Shown here: piece after piece, positions 17,074-25,249 of the stretch
Layout: every line of letters starts with the position of its first letter
Numbering within the stretch: position 1 is the stretch's first letter
Assembly: GCF_017573545.1 (NCBI RefSeq)
Contig: NZ_JAGEOK010000025.1
Coordinates: forward strand, 1-64,000
DNA length: 64,000 nt
Origin: Actinomadura nitritigenes
GTDB lineage: Bacteria > Actinomycetota > Actinomycetes > Streptosporangiales > Streptosporangiaceae
Direction of reading: 5' to 3'
The notes under the pieces: model-generated
What the model was told of the DNA's origin: nothing
The model's database searches: none
Seen by the model: only the letters and a program-made list of their open reading frames with translations
Translations under genes and position numbers: made by a program

Positions 17074-19032
17074 ATGACGCTCGAGATCGTTCCGGTCCTG
17101 CGGCCCGCCCCGGACGCTCCCCCGCGCACCCGGCGCCGCCGGGCCGTGCCGTGGCTGCTCGCCGCCGGATTCGCCGCGCAGGTCTGCGTCCGGCTGTGGT
17201 TCGCCCGCGCGCGCACTGGCCCCGTCGCCAACCCCGACGAGACCGGTTACCTGCTCGCCGCGCGCCTGCTGTCCGGCGGGCACGGCGGCGACATGTCCGG
17301 GAGCACCTTCTACCAGGGCGGATACCCGGCACTGCTGGTCCCCGCGTACTGGTTCTCGCACGACCCGGTCACCGTCTACACGATCGCCCTCGCCATCAAC
17401 GCGGTCGTCGGCGCGGCCCTGTTCCCCCTCGGATACGTCGCCGCCCGCCGGTTCGGCCTGTCCCGCCGCACCGCGCTCCCCCTCGCCTGGGGCGCCGCGC
17501 TGCTGCCCGCCACCACGTTCTTCGGCGAGTTCGTCCTCGCCGACGCCGTCCTGCCCACGATCGTCCTCGCGTGGCTGTGTTTGTTGCAGCGCCCTTGGCG
17601 TCAGGCCCTGGAGGGCCTTCCTTCAACGGGCGCTGCGTGCGATGGCTGCATCGCTCCGGCTCGCCTGGGGGCTCGCTGCGCGATCAGGTTCTCGCAGGCT
17701 CGAACCTGGCTTCGCTCGCGATCGCGACGGTTCGGGTCGTCGCGTGGCCGGGGCTACGGGCTGGGGCCTGGCGATCAGGTCGCGTCCCGGGGTGCGCTGC
17801 GCTCTTGGCTTTCGCGGGAGCGGGTCGCAGTGGTTCGGGACGCGGGGGCGGCCGGTGCGGTCGCGGCGTTCGCGGCGGCGGTCCACAGCAGAGGCGAGGT
17901 CGTGCTCGCCGTCCATGTCGTGACGCTGGCGGCTCTCACGGTCGCCGGCGCCGTCCGCAGGCGCGGGGCCGTCGTCGCCGCAGGAGCCGCGGGGCTCGCG
18001 GTGACCGCGGGCGGTTACGCGGTGGCCGCGGCCGTCAACGGGCACGTCCGCGCCGAGCTGTACCCCGGCGGGGTGCTCGACCTCGCGGGGAACCTCGGGG
18101 AGCGGTTCACCACGGGCGCCGGGCAGGGGTGGGCGCTGTCCGGGGCGGCCGGGCAGATCTGGTACCTGGCCGTCTCCACGTGGGGGCTCGGCGGGGTCGG
18201 CCTGGCCGCCGTCGCCGCCGTGCTGCTGCGCCGCCGGTCGCTTCCGGCGGACCGGGTCATGGCGGGCGTGCTTCTCGCCGTGACGTTCGCGATCGCGTAC
18301 GCGTCATCCGCGGCGCTCCCCGACGAGCACCGCGTGGGCAACTACGCGTACGGGCGGTACCTGTCATGCGTGGCGCTGGTGTACGCGCTGGCGGGTGCGG
18401 CGGCGCTGCTGCGCGCCGGCCTGCGCAGCGCGATGGGCCTGGTGGCGGCCGCCGCCGCCATCGTCGGCGCGGCGGGGCTGTGGGTGCGCCTCTACGCGGG
18501 CGAGCGGCTCCACACCTACAAGTTCATCGGGTTCGACTTCCCCGAGACGTCGTTCCTGACGGGCGACCGCGGTGCGCTGCACCTGACGGCCGCCTCGCTC
18601 GCCGCACTCGGCCTGCTGTGCGGATTCCTCGCGCTGGGCCGGGTCCCCCGGGCGGGGGCGGCCGTGGCGGCCTGCGCCCTGGCGGTGACGAACCTGGCCG
18701 CGCTCGCCTTCCTGTTCGGGACGCACCCGGACCGCGTCCGGCCCGCGCCGCCGCTGCCGGGCGCGCCGAAGGGCGGTGTCGTCGCGGACGCGTCGGTCGG
18801 ATGGGAGGTCCGGACCATGCTCGTCCATCCGGTGTGGTGGACGAGGATCGGCCGCATCGACGTCCGCCGCGACCGGCCCGCGACCGGCGTGTGCACGGTC
18901 CTGGTGCAGACGCCGGACGGGACGTCCCCGGAGGCCTCGTGGCCCGCGCACCCGGCGGGCTGGCTCCCGCACGCGAACCGGTCGTGGTCGATCCGCTGGG
19001 TCGCCTGGCACGACCCGTCCTGCGATCAGTAG
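17074..19032 (+). CDS. GT-C membrane glycosyltransferase-like protein with an inserted dispersed repeat
   Basis: 652 residues, with many membrane helices. After the first helix the loop carries NPDETGYLLAARLLSGG, the acidic (D-E) motif used by polyprenyl-phosphate-dependent GT-C enzymes (ArnT/PMT-like), and FYQGGYPALLVP follows. This suggests sugar transfer on the outer face of the membrane; donor and acceptor are unknown. Residues about 167-227 come from a 181-bp repeat that also occurs at 60836-61018. They read as an Arg/Cys/Gly-rich stretch unlike the hydrophobic flanks, yet the frame stays open. Whether the protein still folds is uncertain. The 3' end overlaps the convergent baeRF3 gene by 7 bp. 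Confidence 0.75.
   Translation: MTLEIVPVLRPAPDAPPRTRRRRAVPWLLAAGFAAQVCVRLWFARARTGPVANPDETGYLLAARLLSGGHGGDMSGSTFYQGGYPALLVPAYWFSHDPVTVYTIALAINAVVGAALFPLGYVAARRFGLSRRTALPLAWGAALLPATTFFGEFVLADAVLPTIVLAWLCLLQRPWRQALEGLPSTGAACDGCIAPARLGARCAIRFSQARTWLRSRSRRFGSSRGRGYGLGPGDQVASRGALRSWLSRERVAVVRDAGAAGAVAAFAAAVHSRGEVVLAVHVVTLAALTVAGAVRRRGAVVAAGAAGLAVTAGGYAVAAAVNGHVRAELYPGGVLDLAGNLGERFTTGAGQGWALSGAAGQIWYLAVSTWGLGGVGLAAVAAVLLRRRSLPADRVMAGVLLAVTFAIAYASSAALPDEHRVGNYAYGRYLSCVALVYALAGAAALLRAGLRSAMGLVAAAAAIVGAAGLWVRLYAGERLHTYKFIGFDFPETSFLTGDRGALHLTAASLAALGLLCGFLALGRVPRAGAAVAACALAVTNLAALAFLFGTHPDRVRPAPPLPGAPKGGVVADASVGWEVRTMLVHPVWWTRIGRIDVRRDRPATGVCTVLVQTPDGTSPEASWPAHPAGWLPHANRSWSIRWVAWHDPSCDQ
17574..17754 (+). 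repeat. Dispersed repeat, copy A, inside the glycosyltransferase gene
   Basis: 181 bp that match the reverse complement of 60836-61018 at roughly 87% identity by hand alignment (about 23 differences, two small indels). Shared blocks include GGGGGCTCGCTGCGCGATC and CTTCGCTCGCGATCGCGACG. The composition differs from the flanking membrane-protein code. No terminal inverted repeats or target duplication could be defined by eye. Confidence 0.8.
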
Positions 19033-20123
19033 CGGGTCACCAGCGCGATGCGGCCGTGGTCGACCAGGAAGCCGTCGGAGACGAACGTCACCTCGCCGCC
19101 GTACTCCAGGGCCGTCTCGATGACGTCGTCCACGACGTCGTCGACGACGTCCGCGCCCTTGAGGACGCCCGGCATGCCGTCGACCGGGACGAGCTCGCCG
19201 TCGGTCCGCACGGCGGGCGCGTAGTAGCCGCGCTCGACGACGAGGTGCTCGCCGCGGCCCTCCTCGACCAGCCGGGCGACCTCGGGGAGCCCGCCGGCGT
19301 AGCGCTGGATGCTGCGCGCCGCCTCCAGTTCGGCGAGCATCCCGACCTCCCGGAGGTCCTCGTAGGCGTGCAGGGCGGGACGGGCGGCCTCGATGAGGGT
19401 GCTCGGCGCGGCGCCCTCGTAGCTGCCGTCGACGCGCCCGGCGGGCCGGATGTGGGAGCCGGCGGCCTCGTCGAAGAAGGCCTGGTGGCGGGTGACGCCG
19501 GCGACGATGACGGGGCGGCGGTCGCGGGCGAGGACGCGGTCGAGGGCGGCGACGACCTCGCGGGCGGCCCGCCGGTGCGGTTCCTCCTCGCTGTCGCGGG
19601 CGCTGCGCCGCGCCATCCTGCCCGCGTCGATCTCCTCGGCGGGCTCCGGGGCGATCGGGAACCCGTCGCGGGCGTGCTCGGCCAGGTCCTCGCCCTGCCC
19701 GCTCCAGAGCCGGATGCGCTGGTCCGACAGCGACAGCAGCCAGTAGCGGGGCGAGCGGGTGTAGGCGGCGACGAGGTCGCGGGTGGCGAACCCGGTGTCG
19801 ACGACGACGCGCTCGTCCACCGGCTGGGAGATCGCGAACGCGTGGTGCTCGCCGTCGGGCGCCGCGAACAGCACCAGGCCGTCGGAGGCGTGCCGCAGGT
19901 CGATCTCGGCGGCGGCCCGCTCCAGCGCGTGCACCACGTGGTCGGCGGTGCCGCCGGTCACCCGGACGTCGTCGTGCAGCCGGCGGCGGGCCTCGGCGAG
20001 CAGGTTGCGGAGCCTGATCGGGTCCTGGCGGTTGCCGGGCGCGGACCGGTGCGTCGGCATCAGCACCGAGACGGCCGGGTAGGGGCGGGGCTTGCGCAGG
20101 TCGGACAGGGTCGAAGCGTCCAT
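19026..20123 (-). CDS. baeRF3-domain protein (bacterial archaeo-eukaryotic release-factor-like family)
   Basis: 365 residues from ATG 20123. The N-terminal half starts with PYPAVSVLMPTHRSAPGNRQ and LRNLLAEARRRL, typical of the baeRF3 group; the C-terminal half has VDDVIETALEYGGEVTFVSDG, the equivalent of the eRF1 domain-3 region. The family is related to eRF1/pelota and has been proposed to act on ribosomes, but no function is established. The open frame continues upstream into the next gene, but the homology starts at this Met. Acidic VVDDVVDDVI is encoded by a small GTCGTCGAC-type repeat. Confidence 0.82.
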   Translation of the reverse strand: MDASTLSDLRKPRPYPAVSVLMPTHRSAPGNRQDPIRLRNLLAEARRRLHDDVRVTGGTADHVVHALERAAAEIDLRHASDGLVLFAAPDGEHHAFAISQPVDERVVVDTGFATRDLVAAYTRSPRYWLLSLSDQRIRLWSGQGEDLAEHARDGFPIAPEPAEEIDAGRMARRSARDSEEEPHRRAAREVVAALDRVLARDRRPVIVAGVTRHQAFFDEAAGSHIRPAGRVDGSYEGAAPSTLIEAARPALHAYEDLREVGMLAELEAARSIQRYAGGLPEVARLVEEGRGEHLVVERGYYAPAVRTDGELVPVDGMPGVLKGADVVDDVVDDVIETALEYGGEVTFVSDGFLVDHGRIALVTRY

Positions 20124-20221
20124 GATCCCCCGATCATCGCCTCTTGCGTCTGTTGTCTCTTTTGTAGCTACTCGCAGGTAAATGAGGCGTAAGCGGCGAT
20201 TGAGGATCCGGCGCGGGCCGG

Positions 20222-20749
20222 TCACGGGCGGGCGCGCAGGCCGTCCAGCACGACGCGGGTGACCGGGTCGCCCGCGCGGGCGCCGGGGCGGCAGACGGCC
20301 ATGCTGATGATCTCGACCACCTCCGCGGGGCCGATGTCGCCGCGGACGGCGCCCTCCTCCTGCGCCTCGCCGGCCAGCCTCTCCAGCAGGGCGTCGACCT
20401 CCGCCTGGAGCTCCAGCCGCTCGGGCGGCGCGGGACCGTCCCCGGCGAGCGACTTGATCAGCGCGAACGGCTCGCCGGCGCAGTGCTCCACGGCCAGCGC
20501 CAGGACGTCCCAGCGCGGCACGTCCCGCTCCCGGACCTCGGCGATCCGGTCGCGGAACCGGACCAGCGCGGACACGGCGATCTCCTCGACGAGCGCGCGC
20601 CGGTCCGGGAAGTGCCGGTACAGCGTGCCCACGCCGAGTCCGGCCGCGCGCGCGATGTCGTCCATGCTCACCGCGCATCCCCGTGCCGCGAACAGGTCCA
20701 GCGCGGACGCGACGATGCGCTCGCGGTTGCGGCGGGCGTCGGCTCGCAC
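20222..20749 (-). CDS. TetR/AcrR-family regulator
   Basis: 175 residues from a GTG. The helix-turn-helix contains DDIARAAGLGVGTLYRHFPD, the family signature. A C-terminal segment of the TetR_C SACE_7040-like kind follows. It is divergent from an LLM-class oxidoreductase; two near-identical 24-bp sites lie between the genes, so it most likely represses that enzyme and itself. Confidence 0.9.
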   Translation of the reverse strand: MRADARRNRERIVASALDLFAARGCAVSMDDIARAAGLGVGTLYRHFPDRRALVEEIAVSALVRFRDRIAEVRERDVPRWDVLALAVEHCAGEPFALIKSLAGDGPAPPERLELQAEVDALLERLAGEAQEEGAVRGDIGPAEVVEIISMAVCRPGARAGDPVTRVVLDGLRARP

Positions 20750-20766
20750 CGTCTCCTCCTCCAGCC

Positions 20767-20832
20767 AAGCGGAACTTCGGGTTCAGGTTACTCTGTCCCC
20801 GTAAGCAGAAGCGGAACATCAGGTTCAGGTTA
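20767..20832. promoter_or_regulatory. Paired operator sites between tetR and the LLM gene
   Basis: Two 24-bp direct repeats at 20767-20790 and 20809-20832 differ at two positions. Each begins AAGCGGAAC and ends GGTTCAGGTTA, and contains the dyad GAAC-n5-GTTC. The second ends ten bases before the LLM start codon, so binding there would cover its ribosome site. Confidence 0.55.
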
Positions 20833-20842
20833 GGAGCGGTCC

Positions 20843-21769
20843 ATGCGCATCGGAATGTTCGCCCTCGCCGCGGGGGCGCCGCTGGACGACGTCGTCGCCC
20901 GGGCCCGCCTGGCGCGCGACGCGGGGCTCGACAGCGTCTTCTTCGGCCAGGTCCCGTCCTGGGACGCCCTCATGGCCGCCGCCCTGGCCGGACGGGAGGC
21001 CCCCGGCCTGGAGGTCGGCACCGCGATCGTCCCGACCTGGCCCCGGCACCCCCTCGCCCTGGCGAGCCAGGCCCTCACCGCGCAGGCGATGGCGGGCGGG
21101 CGCTTCACGCTCGGCATCGGGCCGAGCCATCCGCCGGTCATCGAGGGCGGGCACGGCATCGCCTACGAGCGGCCCGCGCGGCACGTCCGCGAGTACCTGT
21201 CGGCGCTGCGCCCGCTGCTGCGCGGCGAGGACGTCGAGTACCGCGGCGAGACGCTGACCGCGGTGGGCGCGGTGGACGCGCCCGGGGCGACCCCGCCGTC
21301 GGTGATCCTCTCCGCGCTCGGGCCGGCGATGCTCCGGGTCGCCGGCGAGTTCGCCGACGGGACCGTGACGACCTGGACCGGCGCCGCCGCGATCGCCGAC
21401 CACATCGTGCCGTCGATCACCCGGGCCGCCGAGGCCGCCGGGCGGCCCGCACCGCGCGTGCTGGCGGGCGTCGTCGTCGCGCTCACCACCGACCCCGACG
21501 GCGTCCGCCGGGAGCTGGCCGAGCAGTTCGCCGCCGCGTCGCGCTTCCCCGGCTACCGGGCGATCCTCGACCGGCAGGGGCTGTCCGGCGTGCACGAGAC
21601 GGTCGTCGCGGGCGACGAGGCGGCGGTGGAGCGGGAGCTGCGCCGCTTCGCCGACGCCGGCGCGACCGACCTGCTGATCAGCCCGCACGGCGACGCGGCG
21701 CCGGTCCTGGAGCTCGCCGCGTCGCTGCGCCGGCCGCCCGTCACAGCGACGCGCGCAACTCCCGCTTGA
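20843..21769 (+). CDS. LLM-class flavin/F420-dependent oxidoreductase
   Basis: 308 residues with the luciferase-like TIM barrel: MRIGMFALAAG, then ARLARDAGLDSVFFGQV, TAIVPTWPRHPLALASQA and GGRFTLGIGPSH. These match the F420-dependent group (TIGR03564-like) rather than FMN luciferases, but the cofactor is inferred. AGGAG precedes the ATG. It is divergent from, and probably repressed by, the TetR protein. Its last 29 bp overlap the convergent acyl-CoA ligase gene. Confidence 0.88.
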   Translation: MRIGMFALAAGAPLDDVVARARLARDAGLDSVFFGQVPSWDALMAAALAGREAPGLEVGTAIVPTWPRHPLALASQALTAQAMAGGRFTLGIGPSHPPVIEGGHGIAYERPARHVREYLSALRPLLRGEDVEYRGETLTAVGAVDAPGATPPSVILSALGPAMLRVAGEFADGTVTTWTGAAAIADHIVPSITRAAEAAGRPAPRVLAGVVVALTTDPDGVRRELAEQFAAASRFPGYRAILDRQGLSGVHETVVAGDEAAVERELRRFADAGATDLLISPHGDAAPVLELAASLRRPPVTATRATPA

Positions 21770-23462
21770 GGACCTTGCCGGCCGCGGACACCGGGATCTC
21801 GTCCACGAACCGGACCTCGCGGAGCCTCTTGTAGTGCACGACGGCGGCGTTGACGTGCTCCAGCAGCTCGTCCGCGGTCACCTCGCCGGAGCGGACGACG
21901 AACGCGGTCGGCAGCTCCCCCGCCTTCGGGTCGGGGCGGCCGACCACGGCGGCGCCCGCGACGGCGGGGTGGGCGAGCAGCTTCTCCTCCAGCTCGCGCG
22001 GGTACACGTTGTAGCCGTTGTAGAGCAGCATGTCCTTCTTGCGGTCGACGATGGACAGGTAGCCGTCCTCGTCGAGCACGCCGACGTCGCCCGTGCGCAG
22101 CCAGCCGTCGGGGCTCAGCACCGCCCCGGTCTCCTCCGGCCGGTTCAGGTAGCCGGTCATGACCTGCGGGCCGTGCACGCACACCTCGCCCTCCGCGCCG
22201 GGCGGCAGCGCGGGGGTCGACTCGTCCACGGACGGGGCGTCCGCCGCGACGATCTTCACCCGGGCGTCCGGGACCGGGACCCCGACCGTGCCGGTCCTGC
22301 GCACGCCCGACCGGTGCGTGGGGTTCGCGGTGGCGCCCATCGTCACCTCGCTGAGCCCGTACGCCTCGACGACCACCGCGTCCGGGAAGGCGGCGCCCAG
22401 CCGCGCGATCATCTCGTGCGACAGCGGCGCGGCGCCCGACCGGACGCCGCGCACGGGCGACAGGTCGCGCTCGGCGAACGACGGGTGGGCCAGCAGCGCG
22501 GAGAACATCGCGGGCGCGCCGCCGAGCGCGGTGGCGCGGAACCGCTCCATGTCGGCCAGGAACGCCGGGACGTCCAGGCGCGGGTGGCTCACGATCGTCG
22601 TCCCGGTCATGAACTGGGAGTTCAGGTAGCCGACCGTGCCCATCGCGTGGAACCAGGGCGCGACGCTGACGATGACGCCCTCGCCGAGCGGCGTCGAGTA
22701 CTCCCCCTCCGGAGCGGCCGAGCGGAGCGTCAGCCCGCCGTGGCCGTCGAGTTCGGGCACCGACCCCGTCCCGGAGCAGGCGAACTGCAGCGTGTTCACC
22801 ACGACGTTGCGGTGCGGGAGCATCACGCCCTTCGAGCGGCCGGTCGTCCCGCCGGTGTAGGCGATGTGCGCCAGGTCGCGGCGGGCGTCGATCCCGACCT
22901 CGGGGAACTCGTCCGGGCGCCCCTCGCCGACCTCCTCGAACGCGACGCCGCAGCCGGCGAACGCGCCGTCGCACAGGCCGGTCACGTCCGCCGGGCCGCC
23001 GCCCGAGCCCGCGACCACCACCGTGCGGACCTTCGTCCGCCCGAGGACCTGCGCGACCGGCCCCGCGAGCAGGTCGAGGGTGACGACCACCACCGCGCCG
23101 CAGTCGGCGAGCTGGAAGGCCAGCTCGTCCGGTGGCAGCAGCGGGTTGCAGGGGGAGAACGTGGCGCCCGCCAGCAGCGTCCCGTAGTAGGCGATCGCGA
23201 ACTGCGGCACGTTCGGCAGGTGCAGCGCGACGACGTCGCCGCGGCCGACGCCCCGCTCGATCAGGCCGTGCGCGAACCGGGCCGACGCGCGCGCCAGGCC
23301 GGCGAAGGACAGGTCGCGCCCGGCGTGGTGCAGGGCCGTCCGGTCGCCCCAGCGCCGCGCGGCGCCCGCGAGGATCGCGCCGACCGGGACGTCCGGGTAG
23401 TCGAGCGAATGCGGCACACCGGCGAACCAGTGCGGGGTGGTCTCGGAAGACGTCGCGCCCAT
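21741..23462 (-). CDS. Acyl-CoA synthetase (AMP-forming, FadD-like)
   Basis: 573 residues; the ATG at 23462 is preceded by AAAGGGA, and the longer open frame upstream belongs to the next gene. It activates a carboxylic acid to its CoA thioester through an acyl-adenylate. The P-loop-like motif is YTGGTTGRSKGVMLPH, followed by EAYGLSEVT, GWLRTGDVG and DRKKDMLLYNGYNVYPRE. The catalytic lysine near the end is in SAAGKVLKRELR. Substrate chain length cannot be read. It lies downstream of an LLM oxidoreductase with an 80-bp gap holding repeated half-sites, so the two may be co-regulated in degradation of an acid or ketone. Confidence 0.93.
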   Translation of the reverse strand: MGATSSETTPHWFAGVPHSLDYPDVPVGAILAGAARRWGDRTALHHAGRDLSFAGLARASARFAHGLIERGVGRGDVVALHLPNVPQFAIAYYGTLLAGATFSPCNPLLPPDELAFQLADCGAVVVVTLDLLAGPVAQVLGRTKVRTVVVAGSGGGPADVTGLCDGAFAGCGVAFEEVGEGRPDEFPEVGIDARRDLAHIAYTGGTTGRSKGVMLPHRNVVVNTLQFACSGTGSVPELDGHGGLTLRSAAPEGEYSTPLGEGVIVSVAPWFHAMGTVGYLNSQFMTGTTIVSHPRLDVPAFLADMERFRATALGGAPAMFSALLAHPSFAERDLSPVRGVRSGAAPLSHEMIARLGAAFPDAVVVEAYGLSEVTMGATANPTHRSGVRRTGTVGVPVPDARVKIVAADAPSVDESTPALPPGAEGEVCVHGPQVMTGYLNRPEETGAVLSPDGWLRTGDVGVLDEDGYLSIVDRKKDMLLYNGYNVYPRELEEKLLAHPAVAGAAVVGRPDPKAGELPTAFVVRSGEVTADELLEHVNAAVVHYKRLREVRFVDEIPVSAAGKVLKRELRASL

Positions 23463-23481
23463 CGCCGTCCCTTTCCAGAGG

Positions 23482-23501
23482 CTCGTTCTAGAATCTCGTT
23501 C
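23482..23501 (-). promoter_or_regulatory. Candidate operator upstream of the acyl-CoA synthetase
   Basis: On the minus strand two GAACGAG half-sites (23495-23501 and 23482-23488) flank a TTCTAGAA palindrome (23486-23493). The block lies 20 bp upstream of the ligase ATG. TetR-type lipid regulators often use such sites; the regulator is not identified. Confidence 0.35.
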
Positions 23502-23542
23502 ACACACTCTAGGAGAGGGACCGGGCGCCCCGGTGCGGCGGG

Positions 23543-24481
23543 TCAGCGCAGCCGCTCGATCACCGGGCCGAACTCGTCCAGGAACGGACCGTGCACCGTC
23601 ACGTAGGAGAAGCCGAACCGCTCGCGCCGCTCCCGCAGCTGCCCGGCGATCTGCTCGTGCGTGCCGATGAGCGCGAACGGCGTGTCCAGCACCTCCTCGA
23701 CGCTCATGTACGGGAGGCGGGCGTCCCGGATCCGCTCGGCCGCGGCCCGCCGGTCCGGGGTGACCTCGACGTGCTGGACGAGCACGTTCCACTCGATCGC
23801 CCCGGCCCGGTCCCCCGCGTGCGCGCGGGCGAACGCGACCCGCTCGGCCGCCTGCGCGGCCGTCCCCATCCGGAACGTCCCCGGCGGCGCGCCCTCGACC
23901 TGGTACGTCCCCGCGATCCCCACGATGTCGGCGTGCTCGGCGGCGGCCCGCAGCACCGTGTCGCCGGTGCCGCCGACCAGCAGCGGCGGGCCGGAGCCGC
24001 CGAACCCCGAACGCTGCACCGGCGCGAGGTCGGCGAGCCCGAAGTGCTCGGCCACCGGCCTGCGCTCGGCGTAGCCCGGCCCGCCGAACAGCCGCCCGAG
24101 CTCCTCGATCAGCGCCGTCATCCGCTCGGCGCGGGCGGCGAACGGCTCCCACGCGATCCCCGCCGCGTCGAACTCCCACTTCATGTGCCCCGCGCCGAGA
24201 CCGATTTCGACCCGCCCGCCGGTGAGCCGGTCGGCGGTCGCGATCTCGCGGGCCAGCAGGTGCGCGTTCCAGAAGGCGGCGTTCAGCACCAGCGTGCCGA
24301 CCCGCAGCCGCTCGGTCGCGTCCGCCGCCGCGACCATCGTCGGGAACGGCGCCGGCGAGCCGAGGTGGTCGGGGACCTGCGCCACGTCGTAGCCGTACCG
24401 CTCGCCCCGCCGGCACCGCTCGACGAAGTCCCCGGGAGAGGCGATGTCGAAGAAGTTGAACCCGAACCGGAAGTCCCTCAT
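23543..24481 (-). CDS. LLM-class F420-dependent oxidoreductase (TIGR03621-like)
   Basis: 312 residues. FRFGFNFFDIASPGDF, ERYGYDVAQVPDHLG, LVLNAAFWNAHLLARE and GGRVEIGLGAGHMKWEF are the conserved luciferase-like strands, and VGGTGDTVLRAAAEHADIVG the C-terminal cofactor loop. The family uses reduced F420 for hydride transfer to unidentified substrates. It is upstream of the acyl-CoA synthetase on the same strand and starts 17 bp from the end of the NarL-type regulator gene, which is also on this strand. Confidence 0.88.
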   Translation of the reverse strand: MRDFRFGFNFFDIASPGDFVERCRRGERYGYDVAQVPDHLGSPAPFPTMVAAADATERLRVGTLVLNAAFWNAHLLAREIATADRLTGGRVEIGLGAGHMKWEFDAAGIAWEPFAARAERMTALIEELGRLFGGPGYAERRPVAEHFGLADLAPVQRSGFGGSGPPLLVGGTGDTVLRAAAEHADIVGIAGTYQVEGAPPGTFRMGTAAQAAERVAFARAHAGDRAGAIEWNVLVQHVEVTPDRRAAAERIRDARLPYMSVEEVLDTPFALIGTHEQIAGQLRERRERFGFSYVTVHGPFLDEFGPVIERLR

Positions 24482-24498
24482 GTGGCGATCATGCCCGG

Positions 24499-25155
24499 TC
24501 AGCCCGGAGTGATGAAGCCCGTCTCGTAGGCGAGGATGACCGCCTGCGTCCGGTCCCGCGCCTGGAGCTTGGCGAGGATGTTCCCGACGTGCGTCTTCAC
24601 CGTCTGCGGGCTCACGAACAGCTCCCCGGCGATCTCGGCGTTGGAGCGGCCCTTCGCCACCAGGCGCAGCACGTCCGCCTCCCGCTCGGTCAGCTCGCCG
24701 TGCCAGCGCGCCGCCCGCCCGCCGGCCGGCGACGGCCCGTGCGCGGCGGCCAGCTCCCGGATCGCGGCCGGGAACAGCAGGGTGTCGCCGTGCGCGACCA
24801 TCCGGACCGCCTGCAGGATCTCCTCCGGCCGCGTCCGCTTGAGCAGGAAGCCGTTCGCGCCGGCCTTCAGCGCGTCGTAGACGTACTCGTCGTTCTCGAA
24901 CGTCGTCACGACGATGATCTTCGGGGGCTCCCGGACGGTGTCCAGGATGTGGCGGGTCGCCTGGATCCCGTCGAGCCGCGGCATCCGCACGTCCATCAGG
25001 ATCACGTCCGGGCGGAGCCGCGCCACCGCGTCCGGCACCTCCGCGCCGTCGGACGCCTCGCCGACCACGGCCAGGTCCTCCTCGGCGTTGATGATCGCCG
25101 CCAGTCCCGCCCTGATCAGCCGCTCGTCGTCGACCAGCAGCACCTTGATCGTCAT
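24499..25155 (-). CDS. NarL/FixJ-family response regulator
   Basis: 218 residues. The receiver has DDER, phospho-acceptor D55 (VILMDVRMPR), T84 and K106; the LuxR-type helix-turn-helix occupies about 152-215 (LTEREADVLRLVAKG, then QTVKTHVGNILAKL). It follows the histidine kinase gene by 94 bp on the same strand and is its likely partner. The ATG at 25155 is the natural start since MTIKVLLVDDE begins the receiver fold. Confidence 0.94.
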   Translation of the reverse strand: MTIKVLLVDDERLIRAGLAAIINAEEDLAVVGEASDGAEVPDAVARLRPDVILMDVRMPRLDGIQATRHILDTVREPPKIIVVTTFENDEYVYDALKAGANGFLLKRTRPEEILQAVRMVAHGDTLLFPAAIRELAAAHGPSPAGGRAARWHGELTEREADVLRLVAKGRSNAEIAGELFVSPQTVKTHVGNILAKLQARDRTQAVILAYETGFITPG

Positions 25156-25249
25156 GTCCCGGACCCTCTCACGAAGCACCGTCCTCCCGTGGAACACCCG
25201 CGTCCGGTGGAGCACGCCGCTCCGGGGACGGGGCACCGCCGCCGCCTGC

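Noticed and set aside
20843..24481. Natural-product gene cluster from LLM enzymes and acyl-CoA ligase
   Set aside because: No carrier protein, synthase or tailoring set; genes fit ordinary degradative or F420 metabolism.
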